Origin: Kuschelorhynchus macadamiae
Taxonomy: Eukaryota > Arthropoda > Insecta > Coleoptera > Curculionidae
NCBI GenBank assembly: GCA_030620095.1
Contig: JAUTXW010000598.1
Location: 1,036,001 to 1,100,000, forward strand
Direction of reading: 5' to 3'
Length of the DNA stretch: 64,000 nt
Numbering within the stretch: the first letter of the stretch is position 1; each line of letters opens with the position of its first letter. The notes below the pieces were generated by a model. It did no database searches. It worked only from the letters and a program-made list of their open reading frames with translations, and had not been told where the DNA came from. Of this stretch, positions 31,800-42,280 are shown one piece after another. The translations under genes were made by a program, and so were the position numbers.

Positions 31800-32763
31800 G
31801 TTTTCAATGTGACCGCCGTTTTTCTCGAAACAACATCGATAACCCCTTTGATCTCTTGAATATTTTCGTTTCGTTGTCTGTATACGACGTTCTTCAAATG
31901 GCCCCAAAGAAATGTATCCAAAACTGAGAGGTCGGGGCTATTGGGCGGCCAAGCATATGTTCCATTTCGGCCTATCCATTCGTTATGGCGCCGATTTAAA
32001 AATTGAACCACATCATGCACGGCATGAGGAGGTGCCCCATCATGTTGCCAAATTAAATTCTGATATTCTGCCAATGATAAGTCTTCCAAAAAATTTTCAA
32101 TTTCGTTTTCTAAAAACTCATAATATCTGTGCCCATTTAAAGTCCCGTTAAAAAATATTGGTCCCAAAATTTTATTGTTTTTTATCCCACACCAAACATG
32201 AATAGAATTCCTCCCTTGAAATTTAATAGTCTGGAACTTTTTTGTATAATACTCCCGATGTTGTGAAAGTAGCTTCGTCGGTCCACACAATATTTTCGAA
32301 TAAATCAGGGTCTTCGTTTTCTTGCCGAATTACCATTTGAGAAACAAATTGGAAGCGAAGTTCTTTTTGTGCCGGTGTTAGGTGCTGAAGTGGAAGGATA
32401 CGAAAAGGCCTAAATTTATGAATTTTCAGAGTCCTGTGAACAGTCCCTCGGGTAACTCTTCTGCGCCTTACACCGCCACCGTACTGAACTTCCCGAACTG
32501 CATCCGAAATAGATTTGGTTGGATTAACTTGAAAATAATTTATAATGGCCTGGTCTCGATTTCTTCTTCTTTGTAGGTATATTTCTTTTTCTATCATGTA
32601 AAGTTTTATTTTCCTCAAATAGGTTTTTTATCCTTAGAATTGTATTGATGGATATATTTCTATGAAAATTTGCAATAAATCTTCTTCTTGCTTCTCTTGC
32701 ATTTTCTTGGCACTTGTAAAATAGCATAACAATCTGTAGTCTCTCGTCCAAAGAGTATTTCAT
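31800..32763 (-). pseudogene. C2 transposase with internal deletion
   Basis: Minus strand from ATG at 32763. The N-terminal HTH (MKYSLDERLQIVMLFYKCQE), which is frameshifted in C1, is intact to about 32540, where the reading frame changes. The first catalytic Asp is present (IVWTDEATFTTSGV), then a deletion removes the segment that in C1 reads FNRHNSHHWAVENP. The second Asp is intact (QHDGAPPHAVHD), as is the third region (PDLSVLDTFLWGH). The C-terminus is shortened by a deletion after NIQEI. C1 and C2 are thus broken at different places. Neither encodes a working enzyme as read. Confidence 0.85.
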
Positions 32764-34315
32764 TTCGATCAGAGTCAAATATATATTTTTTAGGTGAAGA
32801 CAATAATTAAAATAATGTCAATTTTTATTGACAAAGCATTCAAACGTCATTTTACCTTGATCACCTATACCAACCAATCGTATATTTTAAACAGGTGAAG
32901 CTAAAATTTTAGTTTGTAAAACATTAAAATGTAATATAAACAGCTATCGCAAAATCAAATCTTTTAATCAGAACGGACATAAAAAAAATCACTCTTTCCA
33001 AAAATCGTATAAAAAACGATACATTCCATTTAAAAAACACCTGATGCATAGCGTAACTCTTTTGTTTCTGGTTCAAATATTTTTTCGATGATATTTTTGG
33101 ATTCTACAAGAAAAAATACATCAATTGGCTATTTTGAATTTTTCCAAAATACAAGGAAGGTCGAAAATAGGTCCCTGTTCAGTCCTCGCTGGAACACCCT
33201 GTACAACAGTATTCTAGAACGCTACGAACCAATGAGTTATAGAGGCACCCAATTGCTTTGGTATCAGTTACGTGTTTCGTATGTCGCTTTATAAAACCCA
33301 GTAGGCCAAAACCCTTAAGTACAATGTTATCAATATGTAGATTAAACGTTATATTTTCATCAAAAATAATGTGAAAGAACTAACAACTTCAAGACTTACG
33401 TTATCTATGAAGTAGGTGGAGGAGCACTTTACATTTCGAGATGTTAAGAGAGAGATAATTAGTTCTGCACCAATTGACGGGCCTTTCCATATCAGACTGC
33501 AGACGATTGGAGTCTGAGGAGACTGGTGAAAAGAACTTTAAGTCGTTTGCATATAAAATACATTCGAAACAAGATATAATATTATTTATGAAGAGCAAAA
33601 ACAGAACTGGACCAACATGCGAACCCTGGAGAACATCCGATGTCACAAGAATCTCCCTGGAAAGTGAACCACATATGTTGACTTGCTGGCGACGATTAAA
33701 TAAATATGATTTGATTCACTCAAGATATTTTCCACAAAAACCAATTTGCTGTAATTTCCATAACAGAAGCTGATGGCAAACACTGTCAAAAGCTTTAGAT
33801 ATGTCAATGTAAATAACATCGATCTGTTTGCCAGCCTCAACCGATGTCGCTATTTGAAATATTGCAAGATTGGTAGTTGTTAAACGACCCCGATAAAAAC
33901 CATGTTGCATACTCGTAATATAGTGTTTTAACGACTCAACCTCTGTAGTTCTTCACATCACTTTTATCACCAGATTTAAAAATGGGCAGCAAGGTAGAAC
34001 ACTCCAAAATTCAGGAAGGGAACCCATATTAATGGATATCTGAAAAATAGAGGTTGGGACAATGATTCACAGCATCGTTGCAATAGAAAAATAGGAATTC
34101 CATCAGGGCCAGCCTTCTTGGAAGCATCAAGGTCCTTTAATTTATTAAAGATTTCTGCCTCTGTAAAACAATATGTTGATAGTATCTTTCCTGAATAACT
34201 TATGGATCAATTTTACTAAAGTCTAAATTGTGGTGATAATTATAGCAAGACTGAAAGTGAGTAGCAAAAGCGTTTGAGTGATTTCTTACCAATCATAATT
34301 CATAACACTGGACAG

Positions 34316-35345
34316 ATTGGAGTCCCTTTTTAAGTTTCGTACAAATGGCCAGATAGTCAACATTAAAGATTGAAGAAGAGGCTGCTCCCCATATGTGCGA
34401 GCAATACTCAAGACAGGGTCTGATTTGGGAAGTGTAAAGGGTAAAGGTTGGTTTGAAGAAGAAAAGTGTTTTCGAGCTAGAAAAAAAAACTCTATTTTTT
34501 CGCGGCTGCTGTGGCAATTGAGCTGATGTGATCATGCGAGCGAAGATCTTTCTGAAAAGTGATACCGACTAGGTTAAAGGAAACTTTGGCTTTAAGCATT
34601 TGATTATTCATTTGAATGGTGTGGGTACTGGGAGGTGATTTGTGAGGTAGTAAACAAGATTGTCTCTTAGTGGCGTTAAACTGGTCAAGGTTCTTTGCTC
34701 CCCATTCTACGAGTTTAATGAGGTCCTCGGTTAGGGATAAAGTCATTACTCTACTCCTATCATCAATTTCAATCTTGGAGACCGGTTTGGGAAATTGTAT
34801 ATGTGGAGTGTGTCATCGTCAGGATAGCTGTGAATAGGATTGCTAGCAGAAGATTGTAGGTCATTGATGTGCAGGAGGAATAGGGTAAGTGCCAACATTT
34901 GGTTGGGTTAGGGTTAGTGAAAATTTGATGAATGGCTGTCAACCACAACAGAAATACTTATTTTGGAAAAAAAACTGGCAATCCAAGTACGAAGTTTTAG
35001 AGGGAGACCATAGGCAGGAAGTTTGTCAAGAAGTGCGTCATGCCAGACTTGATCAAATGCTTTGAATATGTCGATGGCAATAATTTGGGCTTCTCTGTGG
35101 AATTCGATAGACTTATTCCAGTTGTGGGTTACAAACCGTATTGCCTGTCGTGTGTAAGTTTATACCTCTCAACGTAATTTGGAAGATCATTATTGATATA
35201 CTTATCCATTGCCTTACTCATAATTGGGAGGAGAAATATGGGTCTGTAGTTAGAGGGGAGAGTTTTGGATCCCTTTACAGGAACAGGCTGTACCCGAGCA
35301 GATTTCCAGTTTTTAGTGACAGTAACAGTAACTTTTTACGCTACC
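34316..35345 (-). pseudogene. LINE-beta, reverse transcriptase piece
   Basis: From high to low coordinates: SNYRPIFLLPIMSKAMDKYI (about 35250), a frame break, then IQAFDQVWHDALLDKLPAYG (first catalytic Asp, about 35030), LLFLLHINDLQSSASNPIHS with DDDT where ADDT is usual, TEDLIKLVEWGAKNLDQFNA, and AAAKK to YTSQIRPCLEYCSHIWGAAS. It stops at SVQ at the L5 insertion and resumes at 30412. Several frameshifts. The same family occurs as L7 at 42980-43995. Confidence 0.8.
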
Positions 35346-35599
35346 CACGACAGTATTTATTAAAAACAAAAATTATTGAATTTTGTATTCTTCATGCCCG
35401 CCGTTTTGCTTTTTTCATTTCCTATTCTCTTCTGCTTTCCTATAGCTGCCAAAATAATACCCTGATTGCATATATTATTGCATATTCGAATTCTATATAA
35501 AATTCTGATCATATTTTATGTAACATATCCCGTACCTAAAGAATAAATGATCCATTTTGTTTTTCCAAACTGTATTTAAATTTTCTTAAAACAGTTTTA

Positions 35600-35980
35600 A
35601 AACTTTATAGAATATTCCCTCATAATGGAAATCTTGATCAAAGGATATTTTTTCAGCAGGATGAAGCCCTTCCACACTTTGCAAGGAATGGAAGAGAATT
35701 CTAAAACTTTACCTTTCCAAATAAGTGGATAGGACGGCGACGATTTATAAAGTGACTGCCCGGATCTCCGGATTTTACACCTTTAGATTTTCTATGGGGC
35801 GATTTAAAAACAAGAGTCTATGTCACTAGCCCGGAAATATGGAACATTTGAAGGCAAGGATTCGTGCAGAGATACGTTTAATCACGCGAGAAGTTTTGGG
35901 AAGAGTCCCACCATGCATCGGTTGGGTCTGTGCCAATAGGTTATTGGGGCACATTTTCAAAGATGTTACACTAAAAAAGT
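35600..35980 (+). pseudogene. Mariner-type transposase remnant G, C-terminal half
   Basis: Plus-strand remnant: FFQQDEALPHFARNGREF (second catalytic Asp), a stop, FPNKWIGRRRFIK, PGSPDFTPLDFLWGDLKTRV (likely third Asp), and a frameshifted C-terminus ending near GHFQRCYTKK. It resembles families A to E but is a separate lineage. The N-terminal half and TIRs were not found. Confidence 0.7.
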
Positions 35981-35984
35981 GACC

Positions 35985-37680
35985 TTCCAATTTTAATGTT
36001 ATTGTTAATTTAACTGTTCATTAAATAGTTAAAAATTAGTTTGTATTAAATTTCTGACACATGGTTGACATGTCAAAAAAAATTTAATGGAAGTTCCTTT
36101 TTTATAAGCTTTCCAAAAAGAGTGGCGCAAATGGTATCTTCCAATTAAAAAAAGTTGGTCAGGGCCAGGCCCCCTCTATGGGGCCCCATTTTTTTTACAT
36201 AGCAAAAACGAATCCCATATAAAAATCTTTGAGGGCGTATTTTTTGATTTTAGAGAAATCTTATTCCCTGGTAATAATATAAATTCTGTTATATGTATGT
36301 GGAGTAAAGCGAGTTTACCGATTTTTAATTGTTTAGTTCAATTTATAAAACCACCGTTTTGATGATTACACGGAAAAGCAGAAATATTCTATGATGGATG
36401 TTTATAAAAAATTGCTAAAAAAAACTTTTAATATAATGTAGGTGAATATATTGTGTAGTATGTGTTAAGCTTTTATTCTTAAAACTATTATTCGATATTT
36501 ATTTTCGTTGTTAAACGCTATCTAAGTTCCTTTTGTATTATACGATTTAAATGAATGAGAATTGAGATACTAGAATATTTGTTTGTGTATTAAGGCATGT
36601 CTGATATCTCTCTGTTCTAATTCCAAATAAATTAAATCGGTGTTTAGCTAAGTAAATACTTTTCTGTTGGTAATAGTCCAAATTTGTACCATATCATTTG
36701 CACTGTTATTTGTATTATTTTTCATTAATAATTAACGAGAAGTTTTTCCAAATAGGAATCATTTTGAATAAAATTATGAAAAGTGAAACTTTAGGTTGTG
36801 TCTAAGAATTACAAACAAGTTTTTTTAGTGGCAAAATCAGTATATGCTACGTCATTAAACTGCTCTGTGTATATGATATGATAAATGTTATTTAATTACT
36901 TTAGGCTTTCTTTTACGCAAATGAATTTAATTATTTCGCGTGAAATTCTCTAACCAGTGAAACAAACTATAAAACGAGTTTTGTGTAACTTTTGTTTATT
37001 AAACTCGACATTCATTTAAACTAGAAATATTATATTTTTGGGTTACTATAACCTGGTAACTCATACAGTTCTTAATACTTGTTAGACTTGTTGTATTAGA
37101 TTTAAGAAAACTGCTGGCCATTTCTGACATCTGCTATCGATTGTGTTGTGATTTAAATTAATTTAAAGTAATAAGTTGCTCAATACATACAAACGATCAT
37201 TACAAAACAAACATAATTACAGCAAACACTGCAAACTAGTCTCCGACAGAATTAATTCTAACTTTTTCTAGTATATAATTAAGCTTTCTCATTAAACTAC
37301 CTAATTCGTACCATAAAGTCTTTATTGGTCATTACTGAATTCATAGCGCCCATCCACCTTTATGCGTGTAAGTCTTATTGGCTACTAACTCGCTTTATTT
37401 GGAACACATCATGTTTTGTTTCTGATTTAGTGATTTAGAGACATTTTCATTTACTGCACTCGTAAAAAATATCGAAATATATACCCTATGGATATTTATT
37501 TAAAATTTGTAACATTAACTGCTACTTATAACACTGGGACCAGCAAAAATGTTTTGGACCATTAAAGAAATACCTGGATTTAGTACATATAAATACATAT
37601 AAAACAAACCCGAAATAGTTAGTTGTATTTCAACCATCAGTTGATCGAGAGCTCTTCGTATTTGAGAAATTAGAGAGTTT
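35985..37680. other. 1.7-kb AT-rich interval without recognised feature
   Basis: The longest stretch in the centre of the window without transposon similarity. There are no long frames. It may be old unique DNA around the insertions. Confidence 0.5.
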
Positions 37681-37682
37681 CG

Positions 37683-38245
37683 AGCAATATGTCGCGAGTT
37701 TGTGTAAATAAGCTGGATCATTTTTGTTATATATGTGTTGAAGTAATTTGTGTAAAACAAAAACGTACTCTTAGCCCTTTAATAAAAAAAGCTTACCATT
37801 TGTATTTTGGGTGCAGAGTTGGAGACCAGCATTCGCATCTGGCTAGGTGGAAAAAAGCGTTATTGACTGTTACTTTTGCTTGACACCTCCCATCAAAAAA
37901 GACATTTAGGAGAAAAAAGGCCTGTGATACAGTATCCAAATTTACAATCCACCATACGCCCAGTGCCTCTTAGTGACGAATTGCCTGTGCCTAATCCACC
38001 TCATGAATATACCCTTGATTCTGATGATGGTCAAACGGATTCAAGTGGCACTGTACCGGAAAATGTCACTGGCCCACCAACCACGTAAGACTCCGATTTT
38101 GTTTGTGAACTTCCTAGTAAAATTAAGTGACTTTATAAGGGATTTAGAATTGCCCAAGAAAAAAAGCAGAACTATTGGCCTTTCGATTGCAACAATGGAA
38201 TTTACTTCAAAATGGAGTAGAAGTTTTCTCCCCCTCCCTGTATTG
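37683..38245 (+). pseudogene. Gene Z, 5' part: multi-copy insect protein of unknown function
   Basis: Plus-strand remnant: LSPLIKKAYHLYFGCRVGDQ, then after a deletion and frameshift QYPNLQSTIRPVPLSDELPV, PNPPHEYTLDSDDGQTD, and, past a stop, EKKAELL-type sequence ending QQWNLLQNGVEV. I recall proteins with this order of segments as uncharacterised, high-copy entries in insect proteomes; I do not know a function and cannot check here. The remainder of the protein resumes at 42281 on the same strand, about 4 kb away, beyond the Crypton and A3. It is a pseudogene: deletion, frameshifts and stops. Confidence 0.65.
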
Positions 38246-38519
38246 TAAGCAACCTATTTTGTCACTGCTTTGACAGACGTAAGTGAAAATTACTCAACAA
38301 GGTATTGGTTGCCTTTAACGACAGTATGTAAGTCAACTTACATCCCTAGAGAAATAATAATCTAAAATTATTATAAGTAGCTTTAATTTTTGATTTCATC
38401 AACATATTACAAAAATCCGGGCGAAAATGCTGTGATATTAACTGAAATGAATATTAACGGTACAATTATTACAATTATTCACATTATTAACAAAATTTGG
38501 AAACACGTTTTCTCGTTTC

Positions 38520-38865
38520 TTCTCGATGTGTATTAAATTTCACACTCCACAGATCCTCCATTTCTAACAAATGTTTCTGTCACTGTTGAAGCACTGCAAG
38601 AGACTTCTGGCTGGGTCTTATTGTATAAAATTTTATTCGCTACTTCCTTTTTATTATTTTCGTTAATAGCTTGTAAAATGTTTCTATCTCGATTATTGAG
38701 GCTCTCAGCTACGTAACTTTTCGCAATAGTAGCGGATTTCCATCCACCATATCGCTTGATAGCTAATACATCAACTCCAGTATTTACTAATAAAGTTGCC
38801 GACATTCTTCTAAGAGTGTTCAGTGTACATTTTGAAGCAATTTTATTCATTCATTTATTTATTTC
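38520..38865 (-). pseudogene. Crypton recombinase, C-terminal part (N-terminus at 41614-41934)
   Basis: Minus strand: NTLRRMSATLLVNTGVDVLA, IKRYGGWKSATIAKSYVAES, then NN and later KKEVANKILYNKTQPE. The fragment at 8066-8318 reads GHSFRR and IKRHGGW here, so this copy has lost the His of the HxxR box (now Asn) and the second His (now Tyr); the candidate nucleophile Tyr is kept. A 36-bp foreign segment is inserted at 38659-38694. The middle of the recombinase is missing together with the left TIR of A3, so a deletion removed the original left junction. Confidence 0.75.
38659..38694 (-). other. 36-bp templated insert copied from mariner family A
   Basis: TTCGTTAATAGCTTGTAAAA and the following 16 bases are identical to 40741-40776 in the A3 transposase. 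They are absent at the same place in the Crypton fragment at 8066-8318, where TTATTATT joins ATTGAGG directly. Both are in the same orientation. Confidence 0.85.
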
Positions 38866-39158
38866 ATTTTTCTTATGACCGCTATATTGGATTTTTCGAT
38901 TTTTGGAAAGAGCCTAAAATTTCCAGTCGAATGATATCTCACAAGTGCATTATAAGGATTTTAGTGTCATCAAAATATCACACTTCCTAAATTAGGTTTC
39001 AACGTTTTTAAAGGAGGCCATGATTTATTTGTCACAAGATTACATTAATAAGTAAGTACTGTATTGAACGCATTGAATTTTCAATACAACATGAACGTAA
39101 ATAACGACTTAAAAAATCTAAATGAGCTTTAACTTCTTTGTAAGTGGGTAACATTAAT

Positions 39159-40991
39159 TTACAAATCTGCAAAATGACGTCCATTTGCATCAAGATATTT
39201 TTGACATTTGGTAACTGTTTTTCGTACAACCCTGGTAAGTGTATTTCGGTTAATATTTCTAAATGTGTCCAAAACTCTTTGTCTCAGGATTTCTATGGTC
39301 ACGGGGGGATCAAATTCATAGATTTCATTCTTCGTGTGACCCCAGAGATAGAAATCCAAGGGCGACAGGTCAGGAGATCTAGGAGGCCAAAATATTGGAC
39401 CATTTAAAGAAATTATTCTTTCGTCAAACTGCTCTCTTAAGAAGGTCCTGACTTGAATGGTATTGTGAGCCGGACATTCGTCTTATTGAAACAAAGTTCT
39501 TCTTAATTCATCTTCCGTTAGAATAGCTCGTAAGGCTGGTACAACCGGGTTTCGCAAAAGCTCTAGGTACCTCTGCCCGTTTAGGTTGTAACCAAACAAA
39601 AATAGTCCAATAAGTCGATTTCCTGAAATGATTAATAATTTATAAATAGGTGCCCAACAGTCAAGGGCGGCAGGGTCGGCCGGGTGGTACTAGAAACTAT
39701 AAATTATAAAGGGAAAATTATCTTATAGATATTTTCTTTCCAAAAATAATTATCGAAACATCCCGTAATGAATGAGCTTGTATACAGTTGAAACCTATTC
39801 AGCTTTATTATGAAAAAGAAAAACATATTTGGTTAGCGGGAAGTAATAGTCGTAATAAATTATTTTGTTTGTATTGCATATTAATTTCGGAAATACTAAA
39901 TCAATTTATTTCAGTGATATAATAATCTTAAAGAAGTACACCGTGCCTTAATAAAACATAAAATATCAAAAGAACAAACCCCTTGCGCTTTAAAATTTAA
40001 ATTATTCGGAAATACAGCTGAACTCCTTTCTATAAATCATAATGAAAATCGAAAAATAATTCGACATTTGATTAATATGGTATTTTTTTCATAACGCAAG
40101 AACTAGGCTTCCCGTTAATAGTTAATAAATTAATAGTGTTAATAAATTTATAGAACCCAATTCTATTTTTATAGGTTTTTCGAAACTACAATATAAAATG
40201 ATTGAATAAAAATGTAATACTCGTACAATATCAAAAAAGTAAGTTGACTGACTAGAGTAGAACGTTTTACTTTTTTTTATTAGATTATACTCTTTTAGTA
40301 TCATTAAAGAACTAAACGAAAAAAAAAAAGATTATTATTTGACCATCATTTGGTGCCTATTTAAAAAAGATTGGTTAGATTAACTTACCAATGACCCCAC
40401 ACCAAACGTTACTTCCAAATCTGATCTGTAGACGTCTCTCTGCCACTTCGTGAGGATTTTGCACAGCCCAATGATGACGGTTGTGCCTATTAAAGACTCC
40501 ACAATTCGTGAACCTGCTCTCATCGGACCACAAGACATGATTTACAAAATCAGGCTTTTCATTACATCTCCTAGTATACCAGTCACAGAACTGTAGTCGT
40601 CTTGGAAAATCAGTTTCCTTAAGTCCTTGTACTATTATGGGTTTGTATGGATGGTACTTATACATTTTTAAAACTCTCTGTACTGTTGATTTTGGCACGT
40701 TAGTTTCCTGTTCTACAGTTCTTACCGATGCACTAGGGTTTTCGTTAATAGCTTGTAAAATGTTTCTATCTCGATTTTCATTGTTATTATTGTATCCGCT
40801 TCTAGGTTGTTCGAAGGCACCATGGTTAATTAAATCATGATTTGCCTGAATTGGGTTTTATGAGGCTGCCGTCGTTCGGGGTACATCTCCAAATACCTTG
40901 CTGAGGTAATGTCGGCGTTTCTGTATGATTGAAAGTACAGAGCTAACGTGTCAATTTTTTTTTGTTCATGTGAATACGGAATGCCGGCCAT
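39159..40991 (-). pseudogene. A3 transposase (two exons), broken
   Basis: Exon 1 (40389-40991) starts MAGIPYSHEQKKIDTLALYF. A small deletion at about 40833 causes a frameshift after KTQFRQI. From about 40698 the frame is open again with VPKSTVQRVLKMYKYHPYK and the first catalytic Asp (LWSDESRFTNCGVFNRHN). The intron 39623-40388 (766 bp) has GTAAGT and TTTCAG ends and contains the same insert as A2. In exon 2 a stop replaces a codon just before the second Asp (DECPAHNTIQVRTF). PPRSPDLSPLDFYLWGH follows, 41 residues between the second and likely third Asp. The C-terminus is intact and ends HFADL at 39159. Confidence 0.8.
39650..40355. mobile_element. Insertion inside the A3 transposase intron
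   Basis: Nearly the same block as 4729-5480 in A2, starting ACAGTCAAGGGCGGCAGG after GGTGCCCA and ending before GGTGCCTA. It is shorter because a stretch after GCAAGAACTAGGCTTCCCG is deleted. Because two separate elements share it at the same position, it entered before they transposed. Confidence 0.6.
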
Positions 40992-41613
40992 TTTCTATAG
41001 GTTTTGACAATTTGTGTGTCAGATTTATGATTTTATTGGGATAAAAGCGGACCTACTACTTATTAAAACACAGCTTTGATACTTTCAACTGTTTAACTTA
41101 ACGTTAAAGTCAAAATCCAATTTTGTTACAGATAGATCATGGACTCCTTAGAAAAAACTGAAACCTAACTTTACGAAGTGTAATATTTCGATGATACTAA
41201 AATCTTTAATGCACTTGTGAGATATCACTAGACTGGAAATTTAGGGCTCTTTCGGAAAATCGAAAAATCCAATATGGCGGCCATAAGAAAAATGAAAGTT
41301 GAGGCGAGTTGCGGGTTAACAAAAAACAATGAAGACGTGTCGTATACGCCATCTTATTTGTCTAAAAAATGTGTCCCGATAATGTCACATTTTGGCAGCT
41401 GTCAAATTTACCGTTCTGGATATACTGGCCAAAAACGAAATCGGCCATTTTCGGTTTTTCCCCGATATTTCCAAAAACAGTTGATCGAACGTAAATCTGA
41501 AGCCGGATATCGAATGCAATAAGTTTCCTCTAAAACTTTCCCCATTTAACCTTTGCTGTAGGTATAATAGGAGCCGAGATTCCTGTATAGAGAAGCGAAT
41601 CTGGGACACACTG

Positions 41614-41934
41614 TATATATCATCGGGAGCTTCAAGCATATAACTATCATTTTTTCTTTTCAAGTTTTGGATACTTAGAAATATCTATGTTTTCCTCTAT
41701 AAAAAGGGTGGACTTCAACATCGTATACTCACACCATAAGCTTGAAGGGGACTTCAATATCGCACTTTTTTCGTGGAAATACGCCAAAAACAAGGTTTCT
41801 GAGACTGCAGTAGCCGTCTTGCTTTGGCACCAATTCTTAAAGGATTTATATGCTGCTTCATACCTTTTTATCGACTTTTCAGGGTAGTAGAGATAAACAA
41901 GCAATATTCGCTGATTCTTCTATGTCTGAAACAT
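41614..41934 (-). pseudogene. Crypton recombinase, N-terminal part
   Basis: Minus strand from ATG at 41934 (MDVSDIEESANIACLSLLP). A one-base shift follows, then PEKSIKRYEAAYKSFKNWCQ, VSETLFLAYFHEKSAIL, SLWCEYTMLKSTLFI and DISKYPKL. A short deletion joins to EAPDD, where the A3 right end begins. This is the core-binding domain found at the start of insect Crypton-type tyrosine recombinases. The catalytic part is on the other side of A3 at 38520-38865. Confidence 0.75.
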
Positions 41935-42165
41935 CCATTTTGTTCACACAGAATCAAACTATTCGACTTCTTCAAATTTTTCGCTATGAATTGTCAACTT
42001 GACGTTGTTGGTAAAATAAAAACTGCTTATGTTGCTCTGGCAACGGATCACGGCTGCCTTTATAATTTAATGAGAATGCTATCCAATTTAATGATAATGA
42101 AAATCCAAAAATATATCCAGCATTTTCTTGTAAACATACAATACAGGGAGGGGGAAAAATGTTAT

Positions 42166-42272
42166 ATATTATATGGGATGTAAGTACATTAACCAGTCTC
42201 GAACTTTTTTGCTATCGCTCGGGCGCCAACTCGTCCTCGACTGGTAAATGTTACTTACATCCCTTATAGTAT
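42166..42272. repeat. Small foldback at the Crypton/Z boundary
   Basis: GGGATGTAAGTACATTAACC (from 42175) mirrors the stretch ending ACTTACATCCC at 42263. The loop holds TCGCTCGGGCGCCAACTCGT. ACTTACATCCCT at 42253-42264 also occurs at 38336-38347 near the other boundary. About 230 bp before this (41940-42165) hold no recognised feature. Confidence 0.7.
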
Positions 42273-42280
42273 AAATAACT

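Larger units (their letters stand above)
31124..33201 (-). mobile_element. Mariner-type element C2 nested in LINE L5
   Basis: Starts CAGGGTGTTCCAGCGAGG after TA at 31122-31123 and ends with its reverse complement at 33201 before TA. The TIRs of about 620 bp are nearly the same as those of C1 (14009-16189) and again include the transposase N-terminus on both strands. It is about 100 bp shorter than C1, through internal deletions in the transposase. Confidence 0.92.
30477..34250 (-). pseudogene. LINE L5 reverse transcriptase, split by C2
   Basis: From high to low coordinates: linker FATHFQSCYNYHHNLDFSK, fingers LDASKKAGPDGIP (about 34110), a frame break, then MQHGFYRGRLTTTNLAIFQI and DVIYIDISKAFDSVCHQLLL (33716-33910, first catalytic Asp). 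Next come SDVLQGSHVGPVLFLLFIN (33401-33646; the usual GVPQGS is degraded) and CILYANDLKFFSPV, where YADD reads YAND. After C2 the thumb and C-terminal region continue (HIDRIEKAQNRFSKYLLHKF, KAHLVFLHKLVNGRID). Several frameshifts; dead. Confidence 0.8.
30413..34308 (-). mobile_element. LINE L5 (jockey-like) inserted in LINE-beta, carrying C2
   Basis: Minus-strand LINE of the same family as L1, between two TGGACAG copies, with an A-rich 3' tail at about 30413-30440. It is split by element C2 (31124-33201). Joining across the C2 insertion at TA restores VRSVLEYC to CTIWSPSYSVT, matching the conserved L1 region, which confirms the insertion point. Without C2 the LINE is about 1.8 kb, so it is 5'-truncated within the linker before the RT. 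Confidence 0.85.
38866..41613 (-). mobile_element. Mariner-type element A3, left TIR truncated, inside Crypton
   Basis: The right end is complete (GGGACACACTG at 41613, then TA). The left side starts within the arm (TTTCATTTTTCTTATGACCG), lacking the outer ~330 bp present in A2. It carries the same intron insert as A2. It splits a Crypton recombinase: the N-terminus lies to the right (41614-41934) and the C-terminus to the left (38520-38865), both on the minus strand. Confidence 0.85.

Noticed and set aside
34923..35500. Plus-strand frame at 35141-35500 as a gene
   Set aside because: Its first half is antisense to LINE-beta RT and the remainder shows no recognisable protein feature.
41274..41522. 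Plus-strand frame in the right arm of A3 and the related minus frame 41385-41663
   Set aside because: They lie within the inverted repeat and recur with stops in A1 and A2, so they are non-coding TIR sequence.
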